Source: Gadus chalcogrammus (taxonomy: Eukaryota; Chordata; Actinopteri; Gadiformes; Gadidae). Taken from it: a stretch of 64,000 nt of DNA. The notes under the pieces are model-generated. The model was not told where the DNA came from. It searched no databases and saw only the letters and a list, made by a program, of their open reading frames with translations. Below, one piece after another: positions 27,183 through 45,782 of this stretch (positions are counted from its first letter, which is position 1; each line of letters opens with the position of its first letter). The position numbers and the translations under genes are program-made. The DNA lies in NCBI RefSeq assembly GCF_026213295.1, contig NC_079422.1, positions 26,132,299 to 26,196,298 on the forward strand, read 5' to 3'.

Positions 27183-27445
27183 TGTGTGTGCATATGCGTA
27201 ATGATTAATGAATGTGTGCATATGTGAATTTGTTTGTGTGTGTGCATAATATGCATATTAATATATGAATGTGTGGATATGTCTATGTGTATGTATGTGT
27301 TTGTATGTGTGTGCGTGCAGATGTGTGTGGAGACGTGTATGAATCCATGTGTGCATGCGCACATTTGCATGTTTGTGTATTTGTGTGTGTGTGTGTGGTG
27401 TGTCTTTGTGTGTGTGTTTGTGTGTGTGTATGTGTGCGTGACTAT
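27183..27445. repeat. imperfect GT/ATGTGT-rich simple repeat
   Basis: A degenerate purine-pyrimidine alternating tract with TGTG, ATGTGT and GTGCAT words. It makes opposite His/Thr-rich and Cys/Val-rich open frames that are not genes. Confidence 0.85.
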
Positions 27446-27579
27446 GACTATTCTCTGTTGAACACAAATCTTGACACGCACATTAGCTGTCAAAGTTTAT
27501 TTAGGTTTTCCAGCCAAAGCCGTGCATCACAGCGAAGTGCTTCACCTCGGATGCATTAAGGAGATTATACAGCGCCCCG

Positions 27580-27580
27580 C

Positions 27581-27636
<56 letters not shown>
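27580..27636. repeat. (CA)n microsatellite, about 28 units
   Basis: Alternating CA with one early CG interruption. Confidence 0.95.
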
Positions 27637-27639
<3 letters not shown>

Positions 27640-27858
27640 TCCCAGGGAGCTGACAGCTTTGTGTTAGCAGATCATCTCACTCAGGACCAATACACAAGCA
27701 ACCCACCAGAACTAAGAATAATCAGGGTTTAGACATACAGAGGGGTTTTTAGAACATAGATAGATCATTCCAAATATGTTTAAAAGCCTCCAAAATATCA
27801 CCTGAAAATATAGATTCAATATTCATTCATTCACAAATATTCATTTAGTAGAAATATA

Positions 27859-28085
27859 GTGAGTGGTTATGTTAGGGAACATGTTGTCATATAGAGTGGT
27901 TAGGTTAGGGAACAAGTATGTAGAGTGGTCCTGTTAGGGAACAAGTTGTAATACAGAGTGGTTATGTTAGGGAACACGTGGTAATATAGAGTGGTTATGT
28001 TAGGGAACACGTTGCAATATAGAGTGGTTAAGTTAGGGAACAAGATGTAATATAGAGTGGTTATGTTGGAGAACAAGATGTTTAT
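27859..28085. repeat. 33-bp minisatellite, about 7 copies
   Basis: A unit of about 33 nt, AGAGTGGTTATGTTAGGG followed by AACANGNNGTAATAT, repeats seven times with substitutions. On the minus strand it creates a repetitive open frame (phrases like FPNITTLYY) that is an artefact. Confidence 0.9.
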
Positions 28086-28932
28086 AAAATGGCGAGGCAT
28101 GGTGCCAAGACTTGTTAGGTGGACTATGTGCTGGCTTTTGTCAACATGGATTAGGAGAGAGCCAATAGCAGAAGCAAGACTTGGCTTTTACAACTGAGAG
28201 GATTATTGTTAGTTAAAAATTCTTAATTTGGCGTTACTCAATTTAAGTAGCCGATTTTTTTTATCATGCATCCACTATCGACGACCTAAATATTGGATGC
28301 AAGGTTCTGAGCTTTTGTTTTTAAAGGCTGTATGTGTCTGATCTTGTCAAAATTAAAGTCCATATAATGATATTAGTTCCAGCTGTCAACATCGATTTTG
28401 GAGACGATTCAACTGTTGAGTGGAGCGCAGCACGGCTGAGCACTGTGGGCTTGCTTGTGTCCTTACCTCTTTTAGACTGGCCTTTGAATCCTTTACGATC
28501 GCTCTGGTCCGAGTATTCCACCCCGATGTTAGTTTCCTGAGGATTCTCGATGGACGTGGGATCAGTCTCCGTCTTTGTCTTACATGATTCCACCGTTAAG
28601 AGGAGGGATGGATGGACTTAAGCATAGACACACTGCAGTTGACCTGAGGTGGTAATTAAATGAGTTATAAATTGAAGGGAAAACCAATATGTAATATCTT
28701 ACAGCCTGATGAATATGCCGATCAAGTCATTTAATTACTGGAAGGATGGCTGGTTCAATTAAGATTCGATAAATCAAGTTGTCATATCTTATGTTGCCTA
28801 TCTATGTGAAAGACTTTAGACAGGGGGTAATATACCAGATTTTACCATGGAAAATCCATTGACTGACTGCATTACCAGGAATGGCCAGGTTAATCTAATA
28901 GGCTCTCTATCGACTTGGACCCTGGTTCTTTA

Positions 28933-28946
28933 CTGCCATCTAGTGA
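28933..28946 (-). promoter_or_regulatory. candidate CTCF motif upstream of ncaph
   Basis: The minus strand reads TCACTAGATGGCAG, one base off the CTCF core CCASYAGRKGGCRS. It lies about 0.5 kb upstream of the ncaph promoter. Motif match only. Confidence 0.35.
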
Positions 28947-29402
28947 GTAGGAAAACAACTGTCGATTTTGTACATTTATACGCTCAGCTGCTTCTGTTCC
29001 TAATTACATTTTCAATACAATGTGCTAATGGAAAACTAGCATTTTAATGCAATTCTTATGCAAATATGTCATGACTTACCTGCATATACTCTAACACATT
29101 CCCATTTAAGTGAGGACTAAAGTGTGGATGGAGGTGTACTATCCCTGTCAATAAGATCATCAATAAATATATAAATAATCTCGGAATTTACCTCGGAGGT
29201 TATGTTATTTCATTTTATCTTATGTTTGAATCATAGGCATATGCTGCGTACATTTAATTATTATCTATAACGTTAACGTTACTGATATTAAATCTAATAT
29301 ATTTATATTTTATTATTATGCATCTTTTTTTTATCTTGATGAAAATTACTCTAAAATAGGCCCAGGGCGGGTACATACCAGAGTGGGCGTGGTCTGGCGT
29401 CA

Positions 29403-29460
29403 TGACGTCAGGGCAGACGTAAACCGTTGGCGCAATTTTTGAAAAGCGAGCCGGAAGGAG
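29403..29460 (+). promoter_or_regulatory. ncaph promoter with CRE, CDE/CHR pair and ETS site
   Basis: TGACGTCA, a perfect CRE palindrome, lies at 29403-29410. TTGGCGC at 29427-29433 is followed after exactly 4 nt by TTTGAA at 29438-29443, the spacing of CDE/CHR tandem elements that recruit DREAM or MuvB complexes in late cell-cycle genes. CCGGAAG at 29451-29457 is an ETS-family core. There is no TATA box. The cluster sits immediately before the inferred non-coding exon 1. Condensin genes are known G2/M-expressed genes, so the motif set agrees with the gene's role. Confidence 0.7.
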
Positions 29461-29461
29461 C

Positions 29462-29556
29462 GTCAAGCGTGCTACCGCCTCCGACACAAACACATCAGTT
29501 CATCAGAGTTATCAACATCAAGGCTATTCTGGATTAACATCCTCGTCCAAAACAAG
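29462..29556 (+). other. ncaph: ncaph exon 1 (5' untranslated)
   Basis: Transcription start is approximate. The block ends AACAAG followed by the donor GTGCGT at 29557. No ATG opens a coding frame continuous with exon 2, so it is inferred to be non-coding. Confidence 0.5.
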
Positions 29557-29786
29557 GTGCGTAAAGCTACGTTGTAGTGTACGAGCTCTGGACCGGGTGT
29601 TCAAAGTGACGGGACGTTTTTCAACCTTCTAGATAAAGTAATGTAGAAAAACAAAGATCGTCAAACGACGGAGTCGGAGAGCGACTTTTCATCGTATTAA
29701 AGCGTTTGAATCGACATCGTCTTTGAGTTACTCACTTAAAACATGCATATGCAATACATTAACGCTTGTCAGTCTTGTTGCGTTAT

Positions 29787-30028
29787 AAGTAGCGTGTTAC
29801 TGTGTTATTGGTGAGTGCTTGAATCAGAGTTTTGGCCGCGCAGGCTCCTCTTCCTTGATGGCCTGACGTCACAGCTCTGATAAACACATTGATGCTCTCA
29901 CACGTCTGTCTGTCTGTCTGTGTGTGTGCGCCGCTCTCTTGTTCCTAAATTAAGTTATATATATGCACACTTTAGAGAAATCTAATCCTGCTTTATTGTT
30001 TTAGTGCATGAGGGTAATACCAAGAGCT
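29787..30028 (+). repeat. upstream arm of a direct repeat flanking ncaph exon 2
   Basis: The arm starts AAGTAGCGTGTTACTGTG and ends AATACCAAGAGCT. It is a diverged direct copy of 30,629-30,940 in intron 2. Both arms carry TGACGTCA (here 29864-29871). This arm has only a short GTCTGTCT/GTGT stretch where the other has a long GT tract. Confidence 0.85.
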
Positions 30029-30257
30029 TGCAAGTGAAACAACAGTAACAAGAAAGTGTCAATCATCTGGGATCCACCTAAATCAGGGTCTTAAAGCCAC
30101 AGTCGTTTGGCGGCAGGATCTCAAGGGGGTGACCAGGCTGAGGTTCTGACTATTAGGAGGATGCGCCCCAACAACAAGCACCTCCCCGCGTGAGCTCTGA
30201 CCCCGCGATAGAACTGCTGTGACTGGTCCTTGGGTCTGCGTCTCCGCCCCAGCTAGG

Positions 30258-40013
<9,756 letters not shown>

Positions 40014-40282
40014 GGGAGGAGTTGTAAAGATATTCCATTCTTCTTTGTCTCTTTGTCTTTCCTGTGTTCGTATCTGAGCCCTTTTTCCCTGGCCAAGGTT
40101 TTACTTTCCTCCTCCTTCTAGAAGGATGGACAACGGAGTCATGGCCATTTAACTTTTGATTAGAAAACATGAAATCCTCATTAAATTGTTTTTTTTCTGT
40201 ATCTTTTGCTGCCCTTTAAAATGTATAGACTATAACTCGACTGGCAGCTTCATGCTCTCTAAACATGTACATTATGAACTGA

Positions 40283-40288
40283 AATAAA
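40283..40288 (+). terminator. ncaph polyadenylation signal
   Basis: AATAAA, 270 bases after the stop codon, the first canonical signal downstream. Confidence 0.75.
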
Positions 40289-40756
40289 CCAGTTTTTTCT
40301 AAAAACCGTGTTTGGAGCCTCATTAACCCGGCCCAGGAGGTGGTTCTAGGCCCGTCTGGGTAAGAAGGGGTTTGCCTCTCATGCCGAGAGGTTGCGTGTT
40401 AAATCACAACAAGGTGCATCACAAAAACATGATCCTGAAAGGGTAGTCAAGGGCTCATGACGATTGGGTGACCTCCCCCAGCCCCGCCCATGTCATGTCC
40501 TCGTGAGGATCCGTACGCGAGTCATGTGGAGTGGCATCCGACTCTGCTCGAAGCAGCCAATGGGCTTGACTGACTGTTTGGCTGACTGTTTGGTGGAGGT
40601 CTGTGCACTAGTGAGCACAAGAGGGAAACATTAATAAAGCTTAACTCAATAGCCTGAGCATTCATAAATTGAGTGAAATATATCTGTAAATCTTTCCCTA
40701 CATATAACATTTATTTTGGGCCTTAATGCATAATTTATATCAAATAAAAACAATAT

Positions 40757-41185
40757 ACTGTAGGGGCTGAATGTACCAATTAAAATCCCCTCAACACTAT
40801 CCATAATGTAGGTCTTTTATTTACCCTTTATTCTATTTTTGTCTTTGGTCGCTCAGAGCAGCATACTTCAGTTACATTCCTTGGCCTCGATGCTGCACCC
40901 ATCTGGCTTGAACCGGTTATGGGGTGAAATTGATGCCAAAAGTGATTTAGTTTTTTGAACTTCTTAGTCACTCAGGTTTACGGACAATGCCTTTTTCCTC
41001 AATGTGACGCCGTAACCGGTATGTTAAGGCCTGGGACGGTGAATCCAGAGGAGAAGGAACAAACGGAGGAGTTGGATTTCAGTTTGAGAAAGAATATTTA
41101 CCAGGAAGTCACCGAAGAGAGAAAAAACAATCTGTTTCATACCAGGATCACCAACCGATCGGTGCAGGACTCCAGCGTGTGAATT
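40757..41185 (+). promoter_or_regulatory. 5' region of VAMP copy 1
   Basis: This block, from ACTGTAGGGGCTGAATGTAC to the ATG, recurs upstream of copies 2 (45,220) and 3 (49,127). It holds the promoter and 5' leader of the array genes. TTTCAGTTTG at 41077-41086 is close to an IRF-type TTTCNNTTTC word. No TATA box is clear. The transcription start was not determined. Confidence 0.5.
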
Positions 41186-41200
41186 ATGGCTGTTGATCCG
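41186..41200 (+). CDS. VAMP copy 1 exon 1
   Basis: ATG plus four codons (MAVDP), then donor GTAGGTGA, identical in all five copies. An in-frame stop six bases before the ATG closes an upstream 75-codon open frame, so this ATG is the start. Confidence 0.8.
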
Positions 41201-43476
41201 GTAGGTGACTCTGGCGTGGAGGTGTTAAGGTGATCTCGCAGCTCTGTTTCGATGGCCCATTTTCTACATCCAACAGGTCTCTCTTAGTTACCTGGAATGT
41301 AATGCTGCCAGTCAAATTATATGTATTACAATGTGTTACTTTATTGATTATTTTATTTGCTAACGCTTATTTGCTGCCCAGCAAGCAGAAGGAAATTAAT
41401 TACCAAATTTTACTAACTGGTTATAAACCCATTTAAACTGTCAGAATAAGTTATTATAGCCCATTTAGACTACGTTTACATTAACTACTAAGTATGGTAA
41501 TGACTTGTTTCATAAAGCTCCTCACTTCTCCTGTATTTGGTGTGAATGATGGAAGCATTCACAACATATGTTCTTAATTTTTTTACCTTAACTACTTCTA
41601 GTTCTTACCTGAAGGACTCGAATGGAATTGACGGCTACTTATTTTCTAGTAATTATAGTAATTTCTATAATTTTTTAATTTTATAATTCTTTTAAAATAC
41701 TCGCTATTCCACTTTTTAGTTGGTATTGCAGAGAATATTTCTTCGATTTTAAAATGTAGTGTGCGGGTTTGTGTGTGACAATGACATCACTTATTGTCTT
41801 GAAGACTAAGAATGCCAAAAGAAATGACGTAGGCGGCCAGACATGCTTTTATACGCTGTTGGCCCGTCACTCATAATCACACCGGCCATGGGAGTGTAGA
41901 CTCCTGAGAACACTAGCAGCCATGCAGACGCACGGCTCTAGTAGTCGCTCCATTGAGAGATGGTTATTGGTATGAGCCCCACTCACCACGAGTATGAAGG
42001 CTCTCTCTCTAGATTTCTAAACTCTGTCTGTTCAACTGTCTCTTTGTTTTTGTTCACCTGTCTCCCTTACCTCTGTGTCTCTGTTCACCTGTCTCTCTTA
42101 CCTCTGTGTCTCTGTTCACCTGTGTGTCTCGCACCTGTCACTCTTACCTGTGTGTCTCTAGTCTCTCACCTGTCTCCCTTACCTGTGTGTCTCTCTCACC
42201 TGTCTCCCTTACCTGTGTGTCTCTCTCACCTGTCTCTCTTACCTGTGTCTCTCTCACCTGTCTCTCTTACCTGTGTCTCTGTTCACCTGTCTCTCTTACC
42301 TCTGTGTCTCTGTTCACCTGTCTCTCTTACCTCTGTGTCTCTGTTCACCTGTGTGTCTCTCACCTTTCTCTCTCACCTGTCTCTCTCTCCTGTGTGTCTC
42401 TCACCTGTCTCTTTCACCTGTGTGTCTCTCCTGTCTCTCTTACCTGTGTGTCTCTCACCTGTCTCTCTTAGCTGTGTGTCTCTCAACTGTCTCTCTCACC
42501 TGTGTGTCTCTCAACTGTCTCTCTCTCCTGTGTGTCTCTCAACTGTCTCTCGCACCTGTGTGTCTCTCACCTGTCTCTCTTACCTGTGTGTCTCTCACCT
42601 GTCTCTCTTACCTGTGTGTCTCAGTTCACCTGTCTCTCTTACCTCTGTGTCTGTTCACCTGTGTGTCTCTCACCTGTCTCTTACCTGTGTGTCTCTCCCC
42701 TGTCTCTCTTAGCTGTGTGTCTCTCACCTGTCTCTCTCCTGTGTGTCCAGGAAGTGGCACCTGGGCTGGAGCCCGCCCCCCAGAACAAGATGGAGGACCT
42801 AAAAAGGGAGACTGACGGGGTGATCATAATCTTGGAAGAAAACATCAACAGCCTGATAAAACGAGGGGACAGCCTGGAACGCCTGGAGACATTTTCCAAG
42901 GCGCTGGAGGAGGAGGTTGCTTTTACCGCATTTTCTGTTCATAAAGTACAACGCACACAATTATTTTTATAGCAAAATATGTATTCTTGAATTACAATTC
43001 ATGAACCAGTTTTTCTTGCCAGTTGTCAGAGAGTGTGCTATTGCTAAAATAAGAATTGTCTGTAATGGATAAGAAATAAAAAGAAATAGGGTCTGGTAAA
43101 GATCTTGAGCATTTTGATTGTTATAATATGTTCAAAAAATATATATGATGCAATAGAGCCCAATTCTTAGTATATCGAAAGCATGGACAGCAGTTCCATC
43201 CTTATTTGACGTTTTTGAGATTAGTAGTTGGTGAGAATTAACACTGGACCTCTCAGCTGACCTCCCTCCTCTCTCTCTCTCTCCCAGGCCAAGGGCTTCA
43301 GGGCGACGGCACAGAAGGTGGAGCGCTCCTACTGCCTGAAGAACATCAAGCTGGTCGTGGTCATCGTGGTGGTCGTCCTCGTCATCATCCTCATCATCGT
43401 CCTGCTGGCCACAGGGGTCATCCCTGTGGGGTCCCCCTCCACGCCCCTCTCAATCCCCACCACCCCCAAACCATAA
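41186..43476 (+). CDS. VAMP8-like R-SNARE, array copy 1, 3 exons, 122 aa
   Basis: Exons 41186-41200 (MAVDP), 42751-42915 and 43288-43476 join in phase 0. R-SNAREs such as VAMP8 drive vesicle-membrane fusion by zippering with syntaxin and SNAP partners. The SNARE helix starts at EDLKRETDGV, keeps the zero-layer Arg (LIKRGDSLERL) and continues through ATAQKVERSY into a single C-terminal anchor rich in Val, Ile and Leu, followed by a Pro/Ser/Thr-rich lumenal tail ending PKP. The juxtamembrane Trp-Trp of VAMP8 is replaced by Cys-Leu. The exon 2 donor is GTTGCT, weaker than the GTGACT or GTGAGC of the other copies. A tail-anchored type II membrane protein is expected. Confidence 0.85.
42050..42741. 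repeat. intron 1 pyrimidine-rich minisatellite of copy 1
   Basis: Degenerate units of about 25-30 nt, built from CTCTCACCTGTCTCTCTTAC and GTGTGTCTCTCACCTG variants, run to within 10 bases of the exon 2 acceptor. By eye I count about 23 CACCTG and about 9 TTACCTG words. The complementary strand therefore reads many CAGGTGAG and CAGGTAAG words. Confidence 0.9.
42751..42915 (+). CDS. VAMP copy 1 exon 2 (SNARE helix)
   Basis: 55 codons from acceptor TGTCCAG. EVAPGLEPAPQNKMEDLKR aligns with the start of the canonical copy ([19 protein letters not shown]). Confidence 0.88.
43288..43476 (+). CDS. VAMP copy 1 exon 3 (membrane anchor)
   Basis: 63 codons including TAA. It holds the end of the SNARE helix, the anchor of about 24 hydrophobic residues, and a tail of about 20 residues. 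Confidence 0.9.
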   Translation, partial: AKGFRATAQKVERSYCLKNIKLVVVIVVVVLVIILIIVLLATGVIPVGSPSTPLSIPTTPKP

Positions 43477-43605
43477 ACAAACACACCCTCACATAGACCC
43501 ACGACACACCCTCACGTAGACACACTCGCATACACAGACCCGTTTGTGTTAACTGACATGTACAATATTGCAGGTACACCGTACACGATCATTCAAACAA
43601 ACATT

Positions 43606-43770
43606 CAGGGCATTCAGCAGACGCTTTCAATCAAAGCGACATACAATAAGTTTGCCAGAGGAAAGAGAAACAACAATATATCGCTGTCGGCACAGTAAAT
43701 ATGTACATAGAACCAAGTGCCAAGCACTAACAATCGCTATAGGTTAACCCATTCCCCGTATACAACGAAG
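43606..43770 (+). repeat. dispersed teleost repeat, copy 2
   Basis: Same order of blocks as 37,436-37,600, beginning GGCATTCAGCAGACGCTTTC and ending near GGTTAACCCATTCCCCGTAT. Confidence 0.65.
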
Positions 43771-44775
43771 ATAGCTAGGATAAGATGCTACACAATGCTA
43801 CGTACTGTTTTTACCTGTGAGGACGTACAACATGCAATTAGTGCGTAAGAGGGGTGGGGGGGGGGGGTAAGGGGGGTGGCTATGCAGAGTCTAGGTGAAC
43901 TATGAACGAGTGAGTCTTGACTCTTTTGCGGACATACATCCGTATAAATCCGAGATTTGAACGGTAGCAGTTGAAGATACTCTATGGCCCCAGAGGGTTT
44001 GTGTCTGTAAGATGAAGGAATAGGAATACAATTCCATTAATGTTAGGCTGGACAATTTTAACAGGACAACCGAGGAACCACATCAAGGGCTCAGCCAGCT
44101 GCCCACGGCAACGATTACCACTTCCTGGTAAAGAGAAGGTCAGCAGCCTCGTTACCACCCTGAGGTAGAGTGATAGTCTGGGAATTAATCTGTTTAATCA
44201 ATCACAATCAGGTTGCTTTGTGGTCAGTGTACATGGTGAAGGATAGCGCAAAGGTAGGTCTACTACCTTTGCGCTATACCTTTGCACATTTGTGGACGCA
44301 TAATTATGGCTTTTATCTGAGTAAATAAAGAATGCATACCCCTTTACCATAATCCACTTCTTATGGGAATAGCCATTCGCTACACTATTTTACGCTCAGA
44401 TTAAAAAGTGTGTGAAAACATTGTATAAATGAATTAACATAAGCTACACAGGTTGAGTCCATCCTTTATTTCAGTTGTGTGATTCTTATTGGAAAATGCT
44501 GCATATTCACATATTTGCATGTGATTCCTTTTTCAGTTCTCCCCTCTTTTTAATTTTTCTTATCTGATTGGTGCCTATTTACCGTTAGTCCTCTTCAAAG
44601 GCTGACCAATCCCAGCACTCTGACCTTGTTGACTTCCTTCCCGCTTGTTTTCATGGACGTGTGTTAATGACGTTGTTATAAGTATATTAAAACACTTGGT
44701 TCCCTTTTCTGTATCTTTCTCTGCTATTGTCGGTAACCCATCTATAAACTGTGTGCTCACAAAACATGAACATGA

Positions 44776-44781
44776 AAATAA
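44776..44781 (+). terminator. candidate polyadenylation signal, VAMP copy 1
   Basis: AATAAA followed by a T-rich stretch. The whole 44,440-45,160 block recurs at 48,370-49,080 behind copy 2, with its signal at 48,682. Other uses are possible. Confidence 0.4.
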
Positions 44782-45219
44782 AAGATTTTTTTTTTCTCAA
44801 TTACAACGTTTAGATTCTCATTACCTCCAGAGTACAGATGTGCCCCACATGTGGTGGGAAGGAAGTGATTCTCTTCTTGTGCCAACGGCTCAAAGTTGCA
44901 TCAATTTGAATCCATAGCGGTTGGTTGAAGTCTGGAATGGAGACGAGGAGACGGCTTCAAGGTGGACACACAGGACCTACACCTTACAATAGGTGCGTAC
45001 ATTAAGGGCCAGAAGGGTGCAGAACAACCCCAGAACCTAGGGTCCCTGATGTGTGTCCCATGGTTCTCCGATATAAGAGGGAAGTTGTGTTCCCTCACAC
45101 CTGACCCCTGGCGTTCCTCCTTCTGAATCCCTCTCCCCGTCTAAAGGACATTCTAGTCCATGATACTGATTCGCCAACCCTCGGTTTCCCAAGCGGGGCG
45201 CATCTACAGACCTGTTAAC

Positions 45220-45767
45220 GATATACTGTAGAGGCTGAATATACCAATCAATATCTCACCAACACTATCCATTAGATAGTAGGTCTTTTATTTACTCTTT
45301 ATCATATGTTTGTCTCTGGTCGCTCAGAGCAGCCTACTTCAGTAACATTCCTTGGCTTCGATGCTGCACTCATCTTGCTTGATACGGTTATTGGGTGAAA
45401 TTGATGCCAAAAGTGATTACATTTTTTGAATTTCTTAGTCACTCAGGGTTACGGACATTTCCTTTTGCATCAATTTGACACCATAACCGGTCGGTTAAGG
45501 CCTGGGACGGTGAATCCAAGGACACACACGACCCGTCTGCTGAGGAGGAACAAACTGAGGAGGTGGATTTCAGTTTGAGAAAGAGAATATTTACCAGGAA
45601 GTCACGAAGAGGGAACACACACAGAAGAGAGAACACACACAGAAGAGAGAACACACACAGAAGAGAGAACACACACAGAAGAGGGAACACACACAGAAGA
45701 GGGAACACACACTCCGTTTCAAACCTGGACCACCGATAGATTGGTGCAGGACTCCACAGTGTGAATA
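45220..45767 (+). promoter_or_regulatory. 5' region of VAMP copy 2 with an 18-bp x 6 tandem repeat
   Basis: Homologous to the copy 1 and copy 3 5' regions. TTTCAGTTTG lies at 45568-45577. From 45606 to 45713 an 18-nt unit GAAGAGAGAACACACACA repeats six times. Copies 1 and 3 have a single equivalent. The expansion ends 54 bases before the ATG, so it is probably in the leader of the mRNA. Confidence 0.6.
45606..45713. repeat. 18-bp tandem repeat, 6 units, in the copy 2 leader
   Basis: Six head-to-tail GAAGAGRGAACACACACA units, only G/A variation at one position and a final T. Absent from the paralogous leaders. Confidence 0.95.
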
Positions 45768-45782
45768 ATGGATATTGATCCG
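45768..45782 (+). CDS. VAMP copy 2 exon 1
   Basis: MDIDP followed by donor GTAGGTGA, identical in protein to the canonical vamp8 copy. Confidence 0.82.

Noticed and set aside
30219..30257. Upstream in-frame ATG extending the ncaph N-terminus
   Set aside because: It lies before a good CCCCAG acceptor at 30,252, so it would be intronic in the spliced message.
40955..41182. 75-codon frame just upstream of and in frame with the copy 1 start
   Set aside because: A TGA closes it six bases before the ATG, and the corresponding region in copy 2 is frameshifted and carries a repeat expansion. It is treated as leader sequence.
41960..42972. 250-codon Ser/Leu/Cys/Val-rich frame running toward the SNARE exon of copy 1
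   Set aside because: It is the intron 1 minisatellite read through its acceptor. The exon border at 42,751 is supported by paralogues.
44901..45098. 65-codon minus-strand frame nearly identical to one at 48,805-49,002
   Set aside because: The identity follows from the very recent duplication of the whole flank. There is no start context, splice site or domain.
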